From Tragulus kanchil (lineage: Eukaryota; Chordata; Mammalia; Artiodactyla; Tragulidae), in assembly GCA_022376925.1 (NCBI GenBank), contig JAIOJX010000005.1:7964501-8028500 (forward strand): a stretch of 64,000 bases of DNA. Direction: 5' to 3'. This document shows positions 61,101 through 64,000 of the stretch, piece after piece. The notes beneath the pieces are model-generated. The model was not told the DNA's origin. It was given only the letters and a program-made list of their open reading frames with translations, and did no database searches. Position numbers and translations under genes: made by a program. Numbering within the stretch: the first letter of the stretch is position 1; each line of letters opens with the position of its first letter.

Positions 61101-62596
61101 CTAATAAACAAAGAGCCTGATATCTTACTAGTACTGAAACACTTTTATTTGGAGATGTAAAGTGATTCCAGAAAGTCTCAAAGGCACCCTAATTAAGCAT
61201 ATGTTTATATGCACATTTTCCTATAGCAAACAAATACAGCTGAGAATTCACCTGAAAAATTGACATTGGATGATACTCAAAAAGGTCAGATTTTTTTTCT
61301 ATCGTAACACTTGAATGGTATATTTAAATGTGTACTTGAGAAGCGTAACAATTTTTGTTTTTCCTTTTCACGCTTGGAAGTGACTCCAGAACTCGAGTCT
61401 TCTGTAGATTTGCAAGGACTCTCGACAGGAACTCAGGTTCCAAGTTTGTGGCTCCCTCATGGAATGTGTGACTGGGCTGGCTTTGCCACATTCCCGCAGG
61501 AGACGGAGCTTGGAAAAGGCAGCATCATGTCTGAAATCAGACCTGGATTTTAGTTTCTGATTGTGGGAACTTGGAAAGTTACTTTATATCACTGGGCCTG
61601 TGGCTTCCATCTATAAAACAAAGGTAGTAGCTGGTTTGGGCTTCCTTGGTGGCTCAGTGGTAAAGAATCCGCCTGTCAGTGCAGGAGATGCAGGTTTGAT
61701 CCCTGGGTCTGGAAGATCCCATTAAGAAAGAAGTGGCAACCTACTCCAGTATTTTTGCCTGCAGAATCCCATGGACAGAGGAGCCTGGAAGGCTGCAGTC
61801 CGTGGGATCATAAGGAGTTGGACACGACTTAGTGACTAAACAGCAACAAACAGGAGCTGGTTTATAGCATGAGCCTCTTAGGACTAGAAACGTAACATAC
61901 ATCAAGCACCTAACACAAGATTTGAGATGTATTTGTGTTCAATCCATTCTATTATGTTTGATTACATGGAAACACCATAGAGTAGTGTGAAGATAGTGTC
62001 ATGATTTTTTAAGAACAAATAATACGCCAAAGATTCTTCATCCAGATATGTTGTTTTGGGGGGCACCTTGTACACCTCAACAATTATGATGCTGTTGACA
62101 TTTTTGTAAGTCTTCCTTTGATGTTTCCCTTAGTAACTTTGAGACACTGATTTTCTTTTCTTCGGTGGCAAACCTTATCCTGAGGATGGGTATCATCTTT
62201 TTTCTAAACAGCCAATGGTCACTTGGAGCCAAATCTAATAAACAAAGAGCCTGATATCTTACTAGTACTGAAACACTTTTATTTGGAGATGTAAAGTGAT
62301 TCCAGAAAGTCTCAAAGGCACCCTAATTAAGCATATGTTTATATGCACATTTTCCTATAGCAAACAAATACAGCTGAGAATTCACCTGAAAAATTGACAT
62401 TGGATGATACTCAAAAAGGTCAGATTTTTTTTCTATCGTAACACTTGAATGGTATATTTAAATGTGTACTTGAGAAGCGTAACAATTTTTGTTTTTCCTT
62501 TTCACGCTTGGAAGTGACTCCAGAACTCGAGTCTTCTGTAGATTTGCAAGGACTCTCGACAGGAACTCAGGTTCCTAAGTTAAATGATACATCTAG
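25158..62596 (+). CDS. SYCP2L: SYCP2L, synaptonemal complex protein 2-like (exons 1-19, continues beyond window)
   Basis: Meiotic chromosome axis/centromere-associated protein related to SYCP2, known mainly from oocytes. Nineteen exons keep phase throughout and give about 513 uninterrupted codons, against a human protein of about 812 aa, so the 3' third is missing. The protein begins [20 protein letters not shown]. The N-terminal armadillo-repeat-like domain spans exons 3-10 ([51 protein letters not shown]). A following SYCP2-type domain contains [13 protein letters not shown]. These blocks align without gaps to paralogous SYCP2, which fixes the exon joins. Exons 16-19 are acidic and low-complexity, the start of the divergent linker. 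Exons 1, 3, 4, 10, 18 and 19 occur twice through assembly-type duplications. Confidence 0.95.
25270..25475 (-). mobile_element. CpG-rich Bov-A2-type SINE in SYCP2L intron 1, reverse
   Basis: TTGTGTCCGGCTCTGCAACT head complement, CAAGAATTCTGGAGTGGG, and a decayed tRNA end. About 100 bp after exon 1; copy at 26419-26622. Confidence 0.75.
26307..26315 (+). CDS. SYCP2L: SYCP2L exon 1 coding part (copy B)
   Basis: Second copy of the three-codon first exon. The copy nearest exon 2. Confidence 0.7.
27186..27210. repeat. TG dinucleotide microsatellite
   Basis: (TG)n of about 12 units in SYCP2L intron 1. Confidence 0.9.
27780..27848 (+). CDS. SYCP2L: SYCP2L exon 2
   Basis: Acceptor after a long T tract (gtacacag), 23 codons [20 protein letters not shown] plus AFY, donor gtaaag. 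This donor is preferred over the earlier gtgctt because only it matches the phase of exon 3. Confidence 0.8.
27872..28226 (-). mobile_element. CHR-1-type SINE, reverse
   Basis: TTTTTGGCTATTCTGGGTTT start, repeated GCTCTAGAGCACA-like segments, ends GAGCTACCAGGGAAGCCC. Confidence 0.87.
28270..28405. mobile_element. MER5A-type hAT relic
   Basis: TAACAAGTCCCCAGGTGATG and TGGTGGTCCAGGAACTACAT match the MER5A pattern. Explains an apparent exon here. Confidence 0.7.
28542..28676 (+). CDS. SYCP2L: SYCP2L exon 3 (complete copy)
   Basis: Acceptor cttttcag; 45 codons beginning [20 protein letters not shown] and ending HLDRSINK. The donor is AAG|gcaagt, a GC donor. The exon end is fixed by the gap-free match of [15 protein letters not shown] to SYCP2. 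Confidence 0.9.
28690..28934 (-). mobile_element. Retroposed insert with poly(A) tail, reverse, at the exon 3 donor
   Basis: On the minus strand it ends in AATAAATCC then an A tract. Flanked by a 15-bp direct repeat AGGCAAGTGAGTTTT (28675-28689 and 28935-28949). The body looks like an LTR transcript fragment moved by L1 machinery. Copy at 29789-30033. Confidence 0.7.
29018..29137 (+). CDS. SYCP2L: SYCP2L exon 4 (copy A)
   Basis: Forty codons, acceptor atcccaag, from [20 protein letters not shown] to IQQGLIPK. The exon is followed by ATAAGT rather than GT; see the AT-AC intron finding. Confidence 0.9.
29662..29775 (+). CDS. SYCP2L: SYCP2L exon 3, second copy lacking its first 21 bp
   Basis: The duplicated block starts inside this exon, so the acceptor and first seven codons are absent. 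The rest is identical to 28563-28676. Confidence 0.85.
30117..30236 (+). CDS. SYCP2L: SYCP2L exon 4 (copy B)
   Basis: Identical to 29018-29137, offset 1099 bp, also followed by ATAAGT. Confidence 0.88.
30645..30850. mobile_element. L1 3'-end fragment
   Basis: TTACAATGTGTTAGTTTCGG and CCCTGTGCTATACAGCAGCT are ruminant L1 3'-UTR hallmarks. Partial earlier copy at 29546-29661. Confidence 0.75.
31000..31165. mobile_element. MER5A-type hAT relic
   Basis: TTAGAATCACCTGGAGGGCT followed by AGAGATGCTGATTGGCTGAG; copy at 32085-32248. Confidence 0.65.
31005..33174 (+). repeat. Tandem duplication 12, unit about 1083 bp
   Basis: About 31005-32087 repeats at 32088-33174. The seam is in a SINE; small differences in GC- and G-runs. 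Confidence 0.95.
31409..31640 (+). mobile_element. Bov-tA-type SINE
   Basis: GGACTTCCTAGGTGGCTCAG head and GCTAAGCGTCTGGACACACA tail, flanked by TAGGAAGGTT direct repeats. Copy at 32492-32723. Confidence 0.85.
32975..33207 (-). mobile_element. CHR-like SINE, reverse
   Basis: CCTGTGTGGGGCTCCCATTG through ACAGGGCCACCATAGAAGCC. A truncated copy at 31892-32087 ends at a seam. Confidence 0.8.
33521..33625 (+). CDS. SYCP2L: SYCP2L exon 5
   Basis: Thirty-five codons [20 protein letters not shown] through EDFFDTAL, donor gtaagg. The intron before it ends in cttctctcatgcac, i.e. an AC acceptor after a pyrimidine tract. KMVSWFE is shared exactly with SYCP2. Confidence 0.92.
34016..34040 (+). CDS. SYCP2L: SYCP2L exon 6, 25-nt microexon
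   Basis: Flanked by the acceptor tttttattag and the donor gtaagt. Encodes TISRSSSK plus one base. It keeps the frame between exons 5 and 7, and the spacing matches SYCP2 with no gap. Confidence 0.85.
34240..34497 (-). mobile_element. CHR-like SINE, reverse
   Basis: TCATCCATCTTTGTTCTTTG to CCACTGGACCCCCAGGGAAG. Confidence 0.85.
34535..34685 (-). mobile_element. Partial Bov-A2-type SINE, reverse
   Basis: TGCTAAGTTGCTTGAGTCGA through GCCATGCCTTCCTCCTGGGG; the tRNA-like end is missing. Confidence 0.75.
34928..37050 (+). repeat. Tandem duplication 13, unit about 1080 bp
   Basis: 34928 to about 35974 repeats at 36011 to about 37050. The sequence between them (35975-36010) is a garbled join. Confidence 0.95.
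35187..35444 (+). mobile_element. CHR-like SINE with target-site duplication
   Basis: GGCTCCCCTGGCTTTCCAGT head and an A-rich tail. Flanks AAAAGTATACAGTAA and AAAAGTATGCAGTAA. Copy at 36267-36524. Confidence 0.87.
37200..37285 (+). CDS. SYCP2L: SYCP2L exon 7
   Basis: Acceptor gctttcag, donor gtgagt. Encodes [20 protein letters not shown], then TVHHLIQRE. The intron to exon 8 is only 110 bp. Confidence 0.92.
37396..37484 (+). CDS. SYCP2L: SYCP2L exon 8
   Basis: Acceptor cccaacag, donor gtacgt. Encodes [20 protein letters not shown] and ILSEGPCRL, plus two bases of a methionine codon completed by exon 9. Confidence 0.92.
37731..39938 (+). repeat. Tandem duplication 14, unit 1103 bp
   Basis: 37731-38832 repeats at 38833-39938. 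Confidence 0.97.
38000..38284 (+). mobile_element. CHR-like SINE with target-site duplication
   Basis: TTTCCCTGGTGGTCCAGTGG head and a poly-A tail. Flanks TGGAGCCCAG at 37990-37999 and 38285-38294. Copy at 39103-39387. Confidence 0.88.
39534..41840 (+). repeat. Tandem duplication 15, unit 1153 bp
   Basis: 39534-40685 repeats at 40686-41840. With duplication 14, the segment starting at 38446, 39549 and 40702 is present three times. Confidence 0.97.
41902..41936 (+). CDS. SYCP2L: SYCP2L exon 9 (35 nt)
   Basis: Short exon, acceptor atgtttcag, donor gtaaga. Encodes (M)[11 protein letters not shown] plus one base. Phases match exons 8 and 10. Confidence 0.9.
41959..42292 (-). mobile_element. CHR-like SINE, reverse, with 16-bp target-site duplication
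   Basis: Immediately downstream of SYCP2L exon 9. Flanks CATATTTAGAATTTTA at 41943-41958 and 42293-42308. Long T tract at the left end is its poly(A). Confidence 0.9.
42302..43880 (+). repeat. Tandem duplication 16, unit 795 bp (the short one)
   Basis: 42302-43085 repeats at 43097-43880; seam in a T/A-rich garbled join. Confidence 0.96.
43614..43880 (-). mobile_element. CHR-like SINE, reverse, with target-site duplication
   Basis: Flanks GTAGAAATATTTCTT (43599-43613) and GTAGAACTATTTCTT (43881-43895). The earlier block copy is at 42819-43085. Confidence 0.87.
43935..44360. mobile_element. L1 3'-region fragments
   Basis: GATCCAGTTGATGTATAATA and TTACAATGTTGCGTTAGTTT are L1 3'-UTR-like; copy at 45064-45493. 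Confidence 0.75.
44510..44708 (+). mobile_element. Bov-tA-type SINE
   Basis: GCTTCCCTGGTGGCTCAGAT head to GTCGGACACAACTGAGCGAC tail; copy at 45643-45841. Confidence 0.9.
44893..45022 (+). pseudogene. SYCP2L: Degraded copy of SYCP2L exon 10 at a seam
   Basis: Begins with the same acceptor and first codons as 46026, then loses bases in an A run, in the AGGGAAGAC segment and in the EINDREF segment before the seam. The damage worsens towards the block end, as expected for a low-quality contig end rather than for decay by mutation. Confidence 0.85.
46026..46168 (+). CDS. SYCP2L: SYCP2L exon 10
   Basis: Acceptor atctctag, donor gtaaga. Encodes [20 protein letters not shown] through [12 protein letters not shown], the best-conserved block with SYCP2. 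The reading frame happens to stay open for another 153 codons into the intron, to a stop at about 46630. Confidence 0.95.
47080..47403 (-). mobile_element. CHR-like SINE, reverse, with target-site duplication
   Basis: Flanks TTGATTTATTATTA at 47066-47079 and 47404-47417. Confidence 0.88.
47418..47690. mobile_element. L1 fragment followed by MIR-like relic
   Basis: GTGTACAGTAGACTGATTCA is L1-like. From about 47568, TTCTCATCTGTAAAATGGGA is the MIR 3' core. Confidence 0.65.
48506..48558 (+). CDS. SYCP2L: SYCP2L exon 11
   Basis: Acceptor ctttgaag, donor CG|gtaaga. Encodes [17 protein letters not shown] and part of a second R. Confidence 0.9.
48610..48902 (-). mobile_element. CHR-1-type SINE, reverse
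   Basis: GTCGTATTGGGTCTTCATTG start, GTGAGCGGGGGCTACTCTTT, decayed tRNA-like end. Confidence 0.82.
49480..49525 (+). CDS. SYCP2L: SYCP2L exon 12
   Basis: Acceptor gttttgcag, donor gtacgt. Completes R and encodes [15 protein letters not shown]. Confidence 0.9.
50551..50643 (+). CDS. SYCP2L: SYCP2L exon 13
   Basis: Acceptor tatcttacag, donor gtaatc. Thirty-one codons including [20 protein letters not shown], the SYCP2-type domain signature. Confidence 0.93.
50743..50803 (+). CDS. SYCP2L: SYCP2L exon 14
   Basis: The 99-bp intron before it ends in tttttttccaag. Encodes [20 protein letters not shown] plus one base, donor gtaaga. Confidence 0.88.
50812..52991 (+). repeat. Tandem duplication 18, unit 1083 bp
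   Basis: 50812-51908 repeats at 51909-52991. About 15 bases are lost near the start of copy B. Confidence 0.96.
51057..51545 (+). mobile_element. L1 ORF2 3' fragment
   Basis: AATCCAGCAATTTCACTTCT, then CACAATAGCCATGAGATGGA and GATGAACCTTGAGGATGTCA, the familiar end of L1 ORF2, with many stops. Copy at 52140-52628. Confidence 0.85.
52910..55085 (+). repeat. Tandem duplication 19, unit about 1088 bp
   Basis: 52910-53995 repeats at 54001-55085. The copies differ in a G/A run near 53405/54492. Confidence 0.96.
53757..53990 (-). other. Unrecognised 77-codon open frame with one membrane segment
   Basis: Antisense to SYCP2L inside intron 14. The predicted peptide has a strongly hydrophobic run [19 protein letters not shown] (about residues 14-32) followed by a charged tail. 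I do not recognise the family. It could be a fragment of an old retroelement or chance. Repeated at 54843-55076 by a block duplication. No promoter or poly(A) signal was identified. Confidence 0.25.
55446..57702 (+). repeat. Tandem duplication 20, unit 1128 bp
   Basis: 55446-56573 repeats at 56574-57702; clean seam at a shared ATGTA. Confidence 0.97.
55528..55735 (-). mobile_element. Bov-A2-type SINE, reverse
   Basis: GTTAAGTCATTCAGCCGTGT to GAGCAACCAGAAAAGCCC; copy at 56656-56863. Confidence 0.87.
57754..57896 (+). CDS. SYCP2L: SYCP2L exon 15
   Basis: Acceptor ttctgccag, donor gtagca. Encodes [20 protein letters not shown] and continues [16 protein letters not shown] to ALGEDKQ. Confidence 0.9.
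57960..59140 (-). mobile_element. L1 fragments, mainly ORF2 antisense
   Basis: 58470-59140 reads as L1 ORF2 on the minus strand (complement of AAAGAACCAGCTCTTAGTTT). 57960-58440 resembles the adjoining L1 3' region. Broken by stops and frameshifts. Confidence 0.75.
59172..59345 (-). mobile_element. Bov-A2-type SINE, reverse, decayed
   Basis: GGTGCTCAGTCACTAAGTTG to AGGCAGACCAGCTGGAAAAC. Lies about 120 bp before exon 16. Confidence 0.75.
59463..59553 (+). CDS. SYCP2L: SYCP2L exon 16
   Basis: Acceptor catttcag, donor gtattt. Encodes [20 protein letters not shown] then [10 protein letters not shown]; acidic and probably unstructured. Confidence 0.87.
60042..60139 (+). CDS. SYCP2L: SYCP2L exon 17
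   Basis: Acceptor catgtggag, donor gtgagt. Encodes [20 protein letters not shown] and [13 protein letters not shown]; phase fits exons 16 and 18. Confidence 0.82.
60507..60715 (+). mobile_element. Bov-tA-type SINE
   Basis: GGGCTTCCTTGGTGGCTCAG head, GACTTAGTGACTAAACAGCA tail, AGCTGGTTT direct repeats. Copy at 61641-61849. Confidence 0.9.
61227..61284 (+). CDS. SYCP2L: SYCP2L exon 18 (copy A)
   Basis: Acceptor cctatag, donor gtcaga. Encodes [19 protein letters not shown] plus one base. Confidence 0.83.
61381..61440 (+). pseudogene. SYCP2L: SYCP2L exon 19 truncated at a seam
   Basis: Matches the first 60 bp of 62515-62596, then runs into the start of the next duplicated block, so the donor is missing. 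Confidence 0.85.
62361..62418 (+). CDS. SYCP2L: SYCP2L exon 18 (copy B)
   Basis: Identical to 61227-61284, offset 1134 bp. Confidence 0.82.
62515..62596 (+). CDS. SYCP2L: SYCP2L exon 19
   Basis: Acceptor cttggaag, donor gtaagt. Encodes (V)[20 protein letters not shown] then KLNDTS plus two bases. Last exon I can support; the gene continues past 64000. Confidence 0.83.
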
Positions 62597-63129
62597 GTAA
62601 GTGATTTTCTTAAACCCTGTAGATTAGTGTTACTGTGACTCATTCATTCAGTTCGACTGTCTGGGTGCTCACCCTTCTGCAGTGAGTCGTTCCCTGCGAG
62701 GAGAGAGCACCGTGCGCAGCCTTTTGTAGAATGCTTTCAGCAGGGCTGCAATGTTCTCTTGACCTCTGGGTCTCTACCCGCCTCGTGGCTCACGGCCTTG
62801 TTGGGGCGGAGGGCCTGTGGAGCTCACTGAAGTCAGGAGCCATGCAGCGCAGGGCCTTCCGAGATGGAGAGCTCGCAGCACTGAGCTCTGAGCAAATGTG
62901 CTCCACAGGGGAGGAAACTGTGGCCCCAGTGTTATCTTTGTTGGTGTCGTTTTCCATAGCAAGAGACTGACACCCCTGGACAGAAAATATGCATCCTTGG
63001 CACTAATTTATGGGCCCTTTTTTCATGTGGGCCTCTGAAAAGTGGGTTATACGTGTGATTATTATTACAGCTTTCTTGAGATCTAGTTGAAATAAAGTGT
63101 GCATATTTAAAGTGTACAATTTGAGGGTT

Positions 63130-63477
63130 TTTTTAAAAATTTATGTATTAATTTTTGGCTATCCTGGGTGTTCACTGCTGCCACAGGCTCTTCTCTAGTT
63201 GCAGGGAGTGGGGCTCCTCTCTAGTTGAGGTGAGCAGGCTTCTTATTGCGGTGACTTCTCTTGTTGTGGAACTCGGGCTCTAAGCCACACGGGCTTCATT
63301 CGTCGTGGCCCACAGGCTCCATAGTTGCAACTCCGAGGCTCTAGAGCACAAGCCCCACAGTTGTGGCTCATGGGCTTCATTGCTCCTCAGCATGTGGGAT
63401 CTTCCTGGATCAGGGATTGAACCTGTGTCTCCTGCATTGGCAGGCGAACTCTTTACCACTGAGCTACCAGGGAAGCC
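63130..63477 (-). mobile_element. CHR-1-type SINE, reverse, inserted in an L1 fragment
   Basis: ATTTTTGGCTATCCTGGGTG to GAGCTACCAGGGAAGCCC. TATTTAAAGTGTACA-containing sequence occurs on both sides, consistent with a target-site duplication. Confidence 0.87.
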
Positions 63478-64000
63478 CTAAAGTGTATGTATTTAAAGTG
63501 TACAGTTTGAGGTTTGACATATGTCTACGCCCAGGAGCCAATACCACAGTCATGGTAAGGACCATACCCATCATCTCCAAGAATTTCTTCCTGCCCCTTG
63601 AAATCGCTTCCTCTTGCTTCATCCCCTCCCCGACACTTGGCAGTCACTGACCTGCTTTCTGTCTGTGGATGGATGAGTCTGTAGTTTTAAAAATTGTATT
63701 CAAACAGCAGGCACTTTTTTCCTAGCTTCTTTCATTCACGGTCGTTATTGGAATTGGCCAGGAAGTTCATTCGGCTTTCCCGTCGCTTACAGAAAAAAGC
63801 CAAGCTTTTTGGCCAATCCAGTATTTTGAAATCCATCGTGTTGTTGCATCAGCAGTTCATTCTTTTACTGAGTAGCATGGAGAATAGTGGATCCATTGTG
63901 TGGATATACCACAACAGGTCTACCCGTTCTCCTGTTGGTCGACATTGGGGTTCCCAGGTTTTTGTTGTTACAGGTGAAGCCCTTAGGAGTCATGTATGAG
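63478..64000. mobile_element. L1-like fragment at the right edge, within SYCP2L intron 19
   Basis: TTTGACATATGTCTACGCCC and following text resemble old L1 3' sequence, to about 63740. From there to 64000 I recognise nothing certain. Confidence 0.5.

Larger units (their letters stand above)
60314..62574 (+). repeat. Tandem duplication 21, unit 1134 bp (SYCP2L exons 18-19)
   Basis: 60314 to about 61447 repeats at 61448-62574; the seam lies inside exon 19. Confidence 0.97.

Overview
The window looks like nuclear DNA from a pecoran ruminant (cattle, sheep, goat, deer or giraffe type; I cannot name the species). The evidence is dense Bov-tA, Bov-A2, ART2A-like and CHR-type SINEs, together with MIR, MER5A and L1 fossils. 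Most open frames lie in SINEs or antisense to exons and are not genes.

Two genes are recognisable, arranged head to head. GCM2 (parathyroid transcription factor) is on the minus strand between about 6.7 and 20.1 kb. All five coding exons are present and splice into a 502-codon frame with an intact GCM domain. SYCP2L (synaptonemal complex protein 2-like, oocyte/meiotic) is on the plus strand from about 25.2 kb and runs off the right edge. Nineteen exons join into one uninterrupted frame of about 513 codons. This is the gene order of human 6p24 (GCM2 minus, SYCP2L plus). The GCM2 start region has a TATA box in a CpG-rich stretch. The SYCP2L start region is CpG-rich with an octamer motif.

The dominant anomaly is structural. 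The window contains 21 head-to-tail direct duplications, 20 of about 1.08-1.16 kb and one of about 0.8 kb. They are near-identical and occur every 2-7 kb. Together they add about 23 kb, so the underlying locus is nearer 41 kb. Copies often differ by garbled bases exactly at the seams, in homopolymers and in GC-rich runs. The best explanation is unmerged overlapping contigs or failed gap closure, not biology. Many exons therefore appear twice: GCM2 exons 1, 2, 3 and 5, and SYCP2L exons 1, 3, 4, 10, 18 and 19. A few stretches appear three times.

Layout: 1-6.7 kb, SINE-rich intergenic DNA downstream of GCM2; 6.7-20.1 kb, GCM2; 20.8-24.8 kb, intergenic and divergent promoter zone; 25-64 kb, SYCP2L exons in introns filled with SINE and L1 DNA.

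The most interesting biology is in SYCP2L splicing. One intron has AT-AC ends of the rare U2 type. One is a GC-AG intron whose donor lies inside the 15-bp target-site duplication of a retroposed insert, so the donor exists twice. There is also a 25-nt microexon. I found no CRISPR array, operon or new defence-like system.
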